A stretch of DNA of 46,840 bases from Acidobacteriota bacterium (GTDB lineage: Bacteria; Acidobacteriota; Aminicenantia; Aminicenantales; UBA4085), in the NCBI GenBank assembly GCA_028749235.1, contig JAQULS010000004.1:1-46840 (forward strand). Direction: 5' to 3'. The notes beneath the pieces are model-generated. The model ran no database searches and was not told the origin of the DNA. It saw only the letters and a program-made list of their open reading frames with translations. Below, one piece after another: positions 8,672 to 16,922 of the stretch (within the stretch, counting starts at the first letter, position 1; each line of letters starts with the position of its first letter). The position numbers and the translations under genes were made by a program.

Positions 8672-9349
8672 ATGATCGAGCTCAACGATATCAGCCGCGT
8701 TTATGGCCGGGGAGATTCGGCCGCCTTCGCCCTGCGCGGCGTCAGCCTGCGAGTGCCGGCCGGAGCGTTCGTCCGCGTCGTGGGGACCTCGGGCTCGGGC
8801 AAGACCACGCTGCTCAACGTCATCGGCGGCCTCGACTCCGGCTACACCGGCTCGGCCGCCGTGGACGGGCGGGATCTCAAGCGCCTCTCCGACCGCGAGT
8901 TGAGCCGTTTCCGAAACCGGACCGTCGGCTTCGTCTTTCAGCACTTCCATCTGCTCGACTACCTGGACGCCCGGCAGAACGTGGCCGTCGCCGCGTTTTT
9001 CACCGGCCCGGAGCCCGATGACGGCGGCGCCCGGGCCGAGGAAGTCTTGGCCCGGGTCGGACTGGCGGCCAAGCAGGCCAGCCGGCCGGGCGAGCTTTCC
9101 GGGGGGCAGAAACAGCGGGTGGCCATCGCCCGGGCTCTCTACAACCGGCCCCGGCTTATCCTGGCCGACGAGCCGACGGGCAACCTCGACACCCGAACCA
9201 GCGGCCAGATCATCGAGCTTCTCGAATCGCTGAACCGCGACGACGGCCTGACGGTGGTCGTCGTCACCCACGAGGCGCCGCTTTTCCGCAACGCCACCCA
9301 GACCGTCCGGCTGGAGGACGGCCGGATCGTCGAGGGGGGCGGAGCGTGA
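8672..9349 (+). CDS. ABC transporter ATP-binding protein (MacB/LolD family)
   Basis: A 225-residue ATPase. It has Walker A GTSGSGKTT (about 38-46; the family's usual Pro after the first Gly is Thr here), the Q-loop in FVFQHFHLL, signature LSGGQKQRVAIARAL, Walker B LILADEPTGNLD and the switch histidine in VVVVTHEA. The DEPTGNLD form and overall length are those of the LolD/MacB/FtsE branch, whose members pair with FtsX-type permeases and drive mechanotransmission across the inner membrane or extract lipoproteins. The permease gene begins 7 nt downstream, so the two form a transporter unit. Substrate unknown. Confidence 0.95.
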   Translation: MIELNDISRVYGRGDSAAFALRGVSLRVPAGAFVRVVGTSGSGKTTLLNVIGGLDSGYTGSAAVDGRDLKRLSDRELSRFRNRTVGFVFQHFHLLDYLDARQNVAVAAFFTGPEPDDGGARAEEVLARVGLAAKQASRPGELSGGQKQRVAIARALYNRPRLILADEPTGNLDTRTSGQIIELLESLNRDDGLTVVVVTHEAPLFRNATQTVRLEDGRIVEGGGA

Positions 9350-9356
9350 GGCGCCC

Positions 9357-10709
9357 ATGACGGCCCGCAAGCTCGGCCGGCTGGTGGCCCAGAATCTCGG
9401 GCGCAACCGCAAGAACTTCCTGTTCGCCGGCTTCGGCATCGTCGTCGGCGTCTCGAGCTTCATCTTCTTCATCGGTCTGGGAAGCGGCATCCAAAGGGTC
9501 GTCTCCACCAAGATCTTCCCCTCGGAAGCCAACCGCATCCAGGTCGTGGCCCGCAAGTCCGGAATGGGCGGGGCGGCGCCGATCCCGCTGGACGACGCCG
9601 CGATCAAGCGACTGGAGGGAATCCCCGGGGTGGCCGCCGTATATCCGCGGATGCGGCTGGCGGTCCCGGCCACCATGGCCCTCGTCGGAAGCCATTTCCC
9701 GGAGGAGGACCTGGCCCGCGTCGCCCGGCTGCCCGGAGTCTCGCCGGACATCGTCGAATCCATCAAACGCCTCGACCTGTGGATGGAGATCATGGCCGAC
9801 GGCATCGATCCGCGGCTCGTTCGGAGCGAGGTCCTGTTCGGACCGTTCGCGGACCCGGCGCCCGGCCAGCCCATTCCGGTCCTCGTCTCCAAGCGCCTGG
9901 TCGAAATCTACAACGCCTCCTTCGCCGAGGTCCGGCACCTGCCGGTCATCAGCGAGGTTCTCATCCCCCTGGTTCCGTCGATGCCGTTGACCCTCAACGA
10001 ATCCTACGTCAACCGCGAGGCTTCGGGCCCCCGGCGTCTTGTCCGGGTCAAGCTCGTCGGGGCCAGCCAGCAGGCCATTCTGGGCGGCCTGACCCTGCCG
10101 CTGGCCACGGTCCGGGCCCTCAACCGCGAATTCGCCGGGGATGAGGCGGCTTCGACCTTCGACTCCGCCGCCGTCGAGGCGGTTTCGGCGGACAAGCTGA
10201 CCGCCATCCAGGCCGACGTGGCCGAAGCCGGCTTCGCCATCGACGCCAGCCAGCAGCGGATGGCCGAGAGCGTGGCCCTGGCCGTGACCCTGGTCATGCT
10301 CGGATTCAGCCTGATCAGCCTGACCATCGTGGCGGTGGCCGCCATCAACATCGGCCACACTTTCTATATGATCATCTTCGAGCGCCGTCACGAGATCGGC
10401 CTGTTGCGGGCCGTGGGGGCCTCGCGCTCCGACATCCGGGCCATGATCCAGGGCGAAGCGGCCATCGTCGGCGTAGTGGGCGGGCTGGCCGGCCTGGCCC
10501 TGGGGACCGCCTTCTGCCTGCTGACCGACCTGATGGCGGGCCGGCTGCTGCCCAAGTTCCCCTTCAAGCCGGATCACTTCTTCGTCTACCCTTGGTGGAT
10601 GTTCGGGGGCGGCATCCTGCTGGCCGTCGTCTTCTGCCTGCTGGGCGCCTTCGCCCCGGCCAACCGCGCCGCCCGGCTGGATCCATCCCGCGCCCTGACC
10701 GGCCGCTGA
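9357..10709 (+). CDS. FtsX/MacB-type ABC transporter permease
   Basis: A 450-residue permease. An N-terminal membrane segment (FLFAGFGIVVGVSSFIFFIGLG, within about residues 22-43) is followed by a large periplasmic MacB-like domain (about 45-310), then three membrane segments in the FtsX core. The core carries the typical ERRHEIGLLRAVGASRSDIRAMIQGEA segment and ends ANRAARLDPSRALTGR, the family's usual RxxDP-x-x-AL terminus. Together with the ATPase at 8672 it makes a type VII-like ABC system. Without a TolC or membrane-fusion partner nearby, the role could be lipoprotein handling, toxin/peptide efflux or envelope signalling. Confidence 0.92.
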   Translation: MTARKLGRLVAQNLGRNRKNFLFAGFGIVVGVSSFIFFIGLGSGIQRVVSTKIFPSEANRIQVVARKSGMGGAAPIPLDDAAIKRLEGIPGVAAVYPRMRLAVPATMALVGSHFPEEDLARVARLPGVSPDIVESIKRLDLWMEIMADGIDPRLVRSEVLFGPFADPAPGQPIPVLVSKRLVEIYNASFAEVRHLPVISEVLIPLVPSMPLTLNESYVNREASGPRRLVRVKLVGASQQAILGGLTLPLATVRALNREFAGDEAASTFDSAAVEAVSADKLTAIQADVAEAGFAIDASQQRMAESVALAVTLVMLGFSLISLTIVAVAAINIGHTFYMIIFERRHEIGLLRAVGASRSDIRAMIQGEAAIVGVVGGLAGLALGTAFCLLTDLMAGRLLPKFPFKPDHFFVYPWWMFGGGILLAVVFCLLGAFAPANRAARLDPSRALTGR

Positions 10710-10731
10710 GAAAAGCCGCCGTCGTCCCGGC

Positions 10732-10760
10732 TTGACTCCCAAGAACCTAACATCTATTAT
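10732..10760 (+). promoter_or_regulatory. Sigma70-type promoter TTGACT-N17-TATTAT
   Basis: TTGACT (10732-10737), a 17-nt spacer and TATTAT (10755-10760), lying 22 nt after the permease stop. The transcript would have a leader of about 35 nt that includes a good GGGAGG Shine-Dalgarno before the ATG at 10802. Confidence 0.6.
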
Positions 10761-10801
10761 CCCCCTAGGAATCGGAGCGCGGATATTTTAGGGAGGTCGA
10801 G

Positions 10802-13000
10802 ATGGAATGTTCTGTTCTATGCACTAAACGGACCGCTTCGGTTGTCGCCTCCATCCTTCTTCTCGGACTTGCTCCGATTTCCCTCCGAGCCGTAAACGAG
10901 CGGAAGACTCACGCCATTCCCGCCATCAACGTCCTGGCCGGGAACGGCTATGCCTGGCGGATCAGGCCATCCCTTGTCACAGGCAGGACCAGTCTGGATG
11001 CGGGAGCATTAATCGGCCTACTGGAAAACGCCTCCGGCAATCCGGCCGACATCGTCACCGGCGATTCGGCGAGCACCGGCTTCTCCTCCCTCTTCCGCCT
11101 GTCGATCGAAACCGTCGGCCCAACGGGATCGACGAACCGGCTCCCCTATGCGCCCGCGGGACCGGCCGAGTATGATCCCATCCGGAGGGAAGTTGTTTTC
11201 CCCGAATGGACGGCCGGCGGGCTTAGAACGAGCCGGACGATCCGGATTTCCGAGGACGGAACGACCGGCGTCTGGCTGAACCGCTTTGCGAACGACTCGG
11301 GGGCTCCCCTGACGGTGTGGGCGACGCTGACTTCCGAACTCGACCCGGCCGGCCCGGCCGCCTGGGCGATGACCTCCAGCGGCGATCCGACGCCGGACTT
11401 GAGCGACGAGTGGGTCGTCTCGGAGCCCGCGGGCGGAGGCCGGGCCATCGGCCTTGTCCTCGGCGAAGCCGGCGGACGGGGATTTCTGGCCGATCTTCAA
11501 GCCGATCCCGCCGCCGAGCCGCTGGACATGAAACGCGGCAGTGGATCCGCCGCATTCACTTATCAACTGCGGCTTGAGCCCGGCCAAGAGGGCATCCTGC
11601 TCAGTGGCATCGTCCTGGGCGAGTCCGTCCAGGACGCCGCGAGCCGCGCCGCCCTATCGGTCGAGGAGGCGCGGCTGCCGGCCCTCCTGACCACTCAAGA
11701 GAGGAGCGAAGTCCTCAATTTGAGTCCCCGAATTATCCCTCTGGGCGGGGAATGCGAATTAGCCGCGCCTTGGTTCGTCAAACCCGAGGCGGGCGCGGTT
11801 CTGGACGGTCCCTTCGACGCGCAGGTCCGGGCTTGGACAAATGATTCGCTCACGACGAAAAGCATGGCCATTTCCGGTCAATATAAGGGCGTGGACGCCT
11901 CCGGATCCGTCATCGTCTGGATCTCACGGCCGCTGGACTATTGTGAATTCCGGGAGCAGGACATCCTCATGGCCGAACACTGGGATTACTATGTCGAGCG
12001 CAGCCTCGTATTGGATTCCCGCTCTTTCTCCGGGGGGATCGGAACGGACCGCCGGCTCGAAGCCACCGATAAGGGTTCGTGTTGGCCTTATGAGAGGAGC
12101 GCCTTTTTGAACCTGGTCGACGGAAACGCCTGCCTGACCCACGTCGACATCATCTCTCCCGCGGATGGCGCTACGCTCGACCGGCCCGTCAACGTAGCCA
12201 TCCAACCCTACTGTCCAAGTTCGGCGACTCTCGAGATCCTCGCTGACGGAGCCTCTCTGCTCAAACAGACCGTCCAGAAAGCAACCGGCCGGCTGGCGCC
12301 GGACCGGGTCTACTATGTCCTGGACCCGGCCACGATTAAAGCCGGCTCGAGAAAGATTCGGGCGACGATTACGGACGCGAACGGCTGCTCCGAAACGGAA
12401 GAGATCACCGTCACGATTCCCAACCAGCCGCCCACCCTCACCGTGACTTCGCCGCGCGAAAACGAAGTCGTCTGCGGTCAAGTGCCTATCCAATTCCAGG
12501 CCGCCGACGACCGGTCGCTCGCTCGTCTCGACGTTTATATCGACGGCGCCCTGGCCGCAAGCATGGACCTTTCCGGAACGTCGGCCGACGACTCCCTGGA
12601 TTGGGATTCCTGCAAGCAGGCCAACGGCGGTCATGTTCTGGAAGCGACCGTGACCGACGGAGACGGCGAAACGACCGCCCGGACCATCAACGTTGAAGTC
12701 CGCAACGTCCCGATCGCTCTTACCGCGACCCGGCGGGAGGCCCAGCTGAAATCCCTGGCCGATCTTCGCTTCACCTACCGGAATCCCACAGCCTATACGA
12801 TCGGCTCCTTCGCCGTCGCCCGGAAACCGGAAGGAGGGACGTTCGCCCGGGTCTCCGCCATCCCCCTCTCCGCCGTGACGGATTCTTCGGGCTCCTGGGT
12901 GGACATGATCCCGAACAAGCTGGCGGGCTACACTTACCGGATTGAAGCCCTCGACACGGCCGGCAAAATCATCGGCCGGTCCAACGAAGTCGGGCTTTAG
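10802..13000 (+). CDS. Large secreted protein with Ig-like domains
   Basis: The protein has 732 residues with an N-terminal signal peptide (KRTASVVASILLLGLAPISLRA). The first 400 or so residues are beta-rich with no family I recognise. Two Ig-like modules follow, at about 450-540 (VDIISPADGATLDRPVNVAI ... SRKIRATITDANG) and about 540-630 (PPTLTVTSPRENEVVCG ... GHVLEATVTDGDGE), the pattern of bacterial surface and cell-wall Ig repeats. A final module of about 90 residues may be a third, divergent one. There is no C-terminal sorting signal that I can name. It is probably a secreted or surface protein. Its stop overlaps that of the convergent activator gene by 4 nt. Confidence 0.8.
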   Translation: MECSVLCTKRTASVVASILLLGLAPISLRAVNERKTHAIPAINVLAGNGYAWRIRPSLVTGRTSLDAGALIGLLENASGNPADIVTGDSASTGFSSLFRLSIETVGPTGSTNRLPYAPAGPAEYDPIRREVVFPEWTAGGLRTSRTIRISEDGTTGVWLNRFANDSGAPLTVWATLTSELDPAGPAAWAMTSSGDPTPDLSDEWVVSEPAGGGRAIGLVLGEAGGRGFLADLQADPAAEPLDMKRGSGSAAFTYQLRLEPGQEGILLSGIVLGESVQDAASRAALSVEEARLPALLTTQERSEVLNLSPRIIPLGGECELAAPWFVKPEAGAVLDGPFDAQVRAWTNDSLTTKSMAISGQYKGVDASGSVIVWISRPLDYCEFREQDILMAEHWDYYVERSLVLDSRSFSGGIGTDRRLEATDKGSCWPYERSAFLNLVDGNACLTHVDIISPADGATLDRPVNVAIQPYCPSSATLEILADGASLLKQTVQKATGRLAPDRVYYVLDPATIKAGSRKIRATITDANGCSETEEITVTIPNQPPTLTVTSPRENEVVCGQVPIQFQAADDRSLARLDVYIDGALAASMDLSGTSADDSLDWDSCKQANGGHVLEATVTDGDGETTARTINVEVRNVPIALTATRREAQLKSLADLRFTYRNPTAYTIGSFAVARKPEGGTFARVSAIPLSAVTDSSGSWVDMIPNKLAGYTYRIEALDTAGKIIGRSNEVGL

Positions 13001-13743
13001 TCGAGAAGCGCCGCGCCCAGGGCGCTGACGATCTGGGGATAGGGCGGAACCACGACCTCGCGCTTGAGCTTGCGGCCGAGCAGGGCGGCGACGCAGCGGC
13101 TGCGCGCGACGCCGCCGCAGAAAACAATCTCGCCCTCCGTTTCCAGACGGGCCGCCAGCGGATGGACCCGGTCGACGACGGATTGGTAGAGCCCGAGGGC
13201 CAGCCGGCGGCGATCCTCGCCGCGGGCGATGAGGGCCACGACTTCGGACTCGGCGAAAACCGTGCACATGCTGCTCACCGTCGCCGCCCGGTCGGCCTGC
13301 ATGGCCTCGCGGCAGAACTCGTCCAGCGAATAGCCCAAGGCCCGGGCCATGACTTCCAGGAAGCGGCCCGTCCCGGCCGAGCAGCGATCGTTGAGCTCGA
13401 AGTCCTCGAACCCGCCGTCGGGCCGGACCCGGATGACCTTGGCGTCCTGGCCGCCGATGTCGATGACCAGGCGGCAGGCCGGCCGCAGATGATGGGCGCC
13501 CCGGGCGCAGGCCTTGATCTCGGTCACGACGCCGGCTCCCAGCGCCTGTTCCAGCATGCGGCGGCCGTAGCCGGTGGCCCGGATCGGGAGGCCGGCGAAG
13601 GGCGCCAGCTTTTCGCGCACGGCGGGCAGGGGGTCGGGCGTCGTGTCGAAGACGTCGGCGTGGGCGATTGTCCCGCCCCTCCAGACGACGATTTTAATCG
13701 TCCGTGAGCCGAGATCGACTCCGACCCGGGCTTCATCGGCCAT
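12997..13743 (-). CDS. 2-hydroxyacyl-CoA dehydratase activator-type ATPase (BadF/HgdC family)
   Basis: A 248-residue member of the ASKHA-fold BadF/BcrD/HgdC family. It has the phosphate-1 loop VGVDLGSRTIK, the second phosphate motif VIDIGGQDAK, and the two cysteines that bind the single [4Fe-4S] cluster at the dimer interface, C121 in RCSAGTGRFLE and C160 in MCTVFAESEV; the FCGGVARS adenosine-side loop is also present. In this family ATP hydrolysis drives a low-potential electron into a partner iron-sulfur protein. That partner is the adjacent upstream gene, which overlaps it by 11 nt. With only one partner subunit present, the pair looks like the DCCP reductase (YjiL-like) branch rather than a classical hydroxyacyl-CoA dehydratase. 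Confidence 0.92.
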   Translation of the reverse strand: MADEARVGVDLGSRTIKIVVWRGGTIAHADVFDTTPDPLPAVREKLAPFAGLPIRATGYGRRMLEQALGAGVVTEIKACARGAHHLRPACRLVIDIGGQDAKVIRVRPDGGFEDFELNDRCSAGTGRFLEVMARALGYSLDEFCREAMQADRAATVSSMCTVFAESEVVALIARGEDRRRLALGLYQSVVDRVHPLAARLETEGEIVFCGGVARSRCVAALLGRKLKREVVVPPYPQIVSALGAALLD

Positions 13744-15034
13744 GGCGGAACTCCAGGCTTTCGATGAAGGCCTCGATCCGGATCTGGAGCTGGCCCGCGT
13801 CCTCCTCGGAATAGTCGGTTTCGATCTTGATCGAAGGGATGCCGGCCGCCTTGAGGGCGTCGGCCATGGCGATGGCTTCCACGTTGTAGGTGTGGCAGGC
13901 GTGGAGGACGTACTGGACGACGCCGGCGGCCCGATACTCGCCGGCCATTCGGACGGCGTTGGCCATCCGCTCGGCGTTGGGCGAGAAGCAGGAGCAGTCG
14001 ATGGTCAGGTAGCGATCGGCGATCGCTTCGATCAGACCATCCCGGTCGGCCGGGGATTCATCGACGAGGCCCGTGAAGTACCGGGTCCCGGTGCAGCTCT
14101 CGTCCACGACCACCGCCCCGCCCGACGTCTCCACGATGTGATGGACCTTCCAATTTCCCAGCACGGACGGACAACCGGCGATCAGGATCCGCTTCGCGCC
14201 CGGCGGCAGGGCCCCGAGGCCGGATGCGGCCCGCTCCGCCAACTCCTCGTTCAGGGACTCCAGGTTGAGGGTGAATCGCTCCGGGTCGTCGATCAAGGCG
14301 GCCTGCATCACGACCAGGGCGTCGGTCCCGCTGATGGGCGGGCAATCGGCCTTCCGCCAATCGTGCATCCGGGCCAGGGCCCGCCGCTTGCGGTTCATCA
14401 ACCGGACCGCGCCGGCCAGCTTGTCCGCGTCGAGCGCATTCCCGGTCAGAGCCTCGATCCGGCGGGTGAAGGTCCGGACCTCCTCGAGCCACAGGGCCCG
14501 GTCGGCGGGATTCTTTTTCTGCGGCAGTTCCAGGACGTGGAAGCCGCCCTCCCGGCCCAGGACGTCCCAGGTCTTTTTCTTGGCGTCGCAGGTCGTCTCC
14601 CCCACCGCCAGGTCCTCGAGCGGGGAGTAGGGGCAGGTCCCGGACAGGGCCAGGCCCAGGGTCGACTTGACCAGGGGGCACATGTTGCGGGGAAAGTTTT
14701 GTTCGGCGTACGGGATGGTGACCGCCGTCCCGCCGCACAAGGCCAGATGGACGGTCCCCAGGGCGATCAGGATCTCTTCGGGCACGTAGACGCAAAACGT
14801 GCCAACGAACTTGGCCCCGGCCGCGCGCTTGGCCATGACCTCGCGGACGCGATCGCCATGCGAGCCATGGATGACACCGTCGAAATAGGCCATGCCGGCC
14901 GGACGGCCGGGCCGGGACTCGACCTGCCGCTCGAAATTGGCCGAGATGGACTCCAGGATCCTGGCGTGAAGCTCGACGTCCAGGCCGAGCTCGGCCCACA
15001 GCTTTCCGTCTTCGGGGGAAGGCCGCTGGGGCAT
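13733..15034 (-). CDS. Double-cubane cluster-type protein (HgdB/YjiM-like)
   Basis: A 433-residue HgdB-superfamily protein with two Rossmann-like halves. Conserved elements include FCVYVPEEILIALG (C81), RNMCPLVKSTLG (C119), TCPYSPLEDLAVGETTCDAKKKTWDVL (C134 and C149), LIAGCPS (C288), DESCTGTRYF (C314), IDCSCFSPNAERM (C347, C349) and HACHTYN (C380). Hydroxyacyl-CoA dehydratases need two different large subunits; here a single one is followed directly by its ATPase, the arrangement known for double-cubane cluster proteins, whose [8Fe-9S]-type cluster is reduced to very low potential. Which cysteines bind the cluster is my inference. The physiological substrate of this branch is not established. 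Confidence 0.85.
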   Translation of the reverse strand: MPQRPSPEDGKLWAELGLDVELHARILESISANFERQVESRPGRPAGMAYFDGVIHGSHGDRVREVMAKRAAGAKFVGTFCVYVPEEILIALGTVHLALCGGTAVTIPYAEQNFPRNMCPLVKSTLGLALSGTCPYSPLEDLAVGETTCDAKKKTWDVLGREGGFHVLELPQKKNPADRALWLEEVRTFTRRIEALTGNALDADKLAGAVRLMNRKRRALARMHDWRKADCPPISGTDALVVMQAALIDDPERFTLNLESLNEELAERAASGLGALPPGAKRILIAGCPSVLGNWKVHHIVETSGGAVVVDESCTGTRYFTGLVDESPADRDGLIEAIADRYLTIDCSCFSPNAERMANAVRMAGEYRAAGVVQYVLHACHTYNVEAIAMADALKAAGIPSIKIETDYSEEDAGQLQIRIEAFIESLEFRHGR

Positions 15035-15056
15035 GAGATCCTCCGGGCCGCGGCCG

Positions 15057-16739
15057 TCAGGCGTTGGCCACCCTCTCCAGACGCTTCATGATGCTGAACA
15101 TGAACGTCGCCGAGAGCACGCAGGCGACGACCAGGATGGCCCAGACCGCCCACAGCGGCACCCGCATCCAGAACCAGGCCACGACGCCGACTAGGTTGTT
15201 GCCGAGGGCCGTGGCCGCGAACCAACAGCCCTGCATCAGGCCCTTGTACTTGGGCGGGGCGACCCGCGAAACGAACGAGATCCCGATCGGGCTCAGGAGA
15301 AGCTCGGCGATCGTGACCGCGAAATACGTCGAGATAAGCCAGTAGACGGAAACCTGGCTGGTCGCCGGAGCCACCAGCCCACCCAGCGACTTGGGACTGG
15401 GCAGGCCGAGGGATCCTATCATCAAGATGGAGTAGGCGCCGGCCGTGATGAGCATGCCGTATCCGATCTTGCGGGGAGCGGAAGGTTCCTTGCCCCTTTT
15501 ATGGAGCCAAGCGAAGATACCGATGACGATGGGAGTCAGGGCTACGATGAAGAAAGGATTGAAGTGTTGAAACCGCTGGGGCGCGAAGGGATTGACCGCC
15601 GGATAGCTCTGGAAGCGGAGGAAAGCCAGCAGACCGAACCCGATGGCGGCCGCCGCGCCGATGCCCCGCATCAGCGGCTTGGCCTTTTTCCGCAGGGCGA
15701 AGACGAGCCCCAAGACGGCCAGAAAAACAGGCAGGAGGCCGCCCAGGTCGAACCACAGGTTGGTGGCTTGGCCGACGCTGGGGACCGTGTAGTCACGGGC
15801 AAAGAAGGTCATCGTCACCGCGCTCTGGTGGAAGGCCATCCAGAAGAAGATGACCACGAAGAAGACCAGGCCCAGGGCCACCAGCCGCTCTTTGGTCTGC
15901 TGGGGGGTCAGCTCGACGACTTGGTCCTTGTAGGCCGCCGATTTCTTCTTTTGAACGTCGGCCATGGCGGCCACTTTATAGTGCTTCTTGAAGCCCCAGA
16001 AGATCAGCATCGAGAGGATGAGCGAGAGGCAGGCGGCGCCGAAGGCGAAGTGGTAGGACTTGCTCAAAGTGTTGATGTAGGTCTCGGAAAAGCCCCGCAG
16101 GGAATCCATGGTCACGGCCGGGTCCTGCGCCTGGGCGATCCCGAGGTAGGCGGCCGCATCGGCCAGCTTGCCCTTGAGGAAATCGTTGGCCATGGCCGGG
16201 ATGCGGGCATCGTAGAAGAGATGGGCCTTGCCGAGGATCCAATTGGAGATCGCCTCCGAGGCCGTGGGGGCGAACATGGCCCCGACGTTGATGCCCATGT
16301 AGAAGATATTGAAGGCCCGGTCGCGCATCCCGCTGTACTTGGGGTCGTCATAGAGGTTGCCGACCAGGGCCTGCAGGTTGCCCTTGAACAGCCCCGTCCC
16401 GAGGCAGATGACGGCCAGGGCGGCCACGATCAGGAAGAGGCCCGAATCCATCTTCGTCGGGAGGGTCAGCATGGCGTAGCCGAGGAACATGATGATCATG
16501 CCCAGCGAGATCGTCCGGCCGTAGCCCAGGTAACGGTCGGCCAGGAAGCCTCCCAGCAGGGGGAAGATGTAGACGCCGACCATGAAGGTCGAATACATGA
16601 ATCCGGCGGAGGCGGCGGACATGCCGTATTTCGCCTGCATGAACAGGACGAAGATCGAGATCATGGTGTAGAAGCCGAAGCGTTCGCCCATGTTGGCGAA
16701 GAACGCGACATAGAGGCCCTTGGGGTGTCCTTTGAACAT
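15057..16739 (-). CDS. POT (PTR2) family peptide transporter
   Basis: A 560-residue major-facilitator transporter for di/tripeptides, normally proton-coupled. The start at 16739 follows a GGAG Shine-Dalgarno and gives the family N-terminus HPKGLYVAFFANMGERFGFY. The frame has an upstream ATG at 16847, but that extension spans the promoter. Signature segments include GGFLADRYLGYGRTISLG and FNIFYMGINVGAMFAP, the POT FYxxINxG motif. The ExxER proton-coupling motif of helix 1 reads N16-M-G-E19-R20, so the first Glu is replaced by Asn. The long insert between the two halves and the SxxAPPKYKGLMQGCW segment are typical of the bacterial family. It stands 22 nt upstream of the DCCP gene and may be cotranscribed. 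Confidence 0.92.
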   Translation of the reverse strand: MFKGHPKGLYVAFFANMGERFGFYTMISIFVLFMQAKYGMSAASAGFMYSTFMVGVYIFPLLGGFLADRYLGYGRTISLGMIIMFLGYAMLTLPTKMDSGLFLIVAALAVICLGTGLFKGNLQALVGNLYDDPKYSGMRDRAFNIFYMGINVGAMFAPTASEAISNWILGKAHLFYDARIPAMANDFLKGKLADAAAYLGIAQAQDPAVTMDSLRGFSETYINTLSKSYHFAFGAACLSLILSMLIFWGFKKHYKVAAMADVQKKKSAAYKDQVVELTPQQTKERLVALGLVFFVVIFFWMAFHQSAVTMTFFARDYTVPSVGQATNLWFDLGGLLPVFLAVLGLVFALRKKAKPLMRGIGAAAAIGFGLLAFLRFQSYPAVNPFAPQRFQHFNPFFIVALTPIVIGIFAWLHKRGKEPSAPRKIGYGMLITAGAYSILMIGSLGLPSPKSLGGLVAPATSQVSVYWLISTYFAVTIAELLLSPIGISFVSRVAPPKYKGLMQGCWFAATALGNNLVGVVAWFWMRVPLWAVWAILVVACVLSATFMFSIMKRLERVANA

Positions 16740-16778
16740 GCGCGGCTCTCCTTCGGAGGGATGGATGCGGACCTCGCC

Positions 16779-16808
16779 ACTATACGGGGAAGACGGAAGA
16801 TCTGTCAA
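16779..16808 (-). promoter_or_regulatory. Minus-strand promoter TTGACA-N18-TATAGT for the POT gene
   Basis: On the minus strand TTGACA (16808-16803), an 18-nt spacer and TATAGT (16784-16779). The predicted start near 16772 leaves about 33 nt of leader with a GGAG Shine-Dalgarno before the ATG at 16739. Confidence 0.6.
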
Positions 16809-16872
16809 TGCTCCCTCGGCACCCGCGGCGCCGCGGGACGGCGACAAAGCCTGCCGTCATACGCTTGGAAGT

Positions 16873-16901
16873 TTGACAGAAATCCATATCGGGGCTAGTA
16901 T
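16873..16901 (+). promoter_or_regulatory. Promoter TTGACA-N17-TAGTAT for the diguanylate cyclase
   Basis: TTGACA (16873-16878), 17 nt, TAGTAT (16896-16901). The predicted start near 16908 gives a 15-nt leader with no Shine-Dalgarno. It is divergent from the POT promoter 65 nt away. Confidence 0.6.
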
Positions 16902-16922
16902 TTCCCGCGGGATTTCAAGCTC

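Noticed and set aside
13733-15034. Classical 2-hydroxyacyl-CoA dehydratase
   Set aside because: Only one large subunit is present and no CoA-transferase or acyl-CoA dehydrogenase gene is near; the DCCP arrangement fits better.
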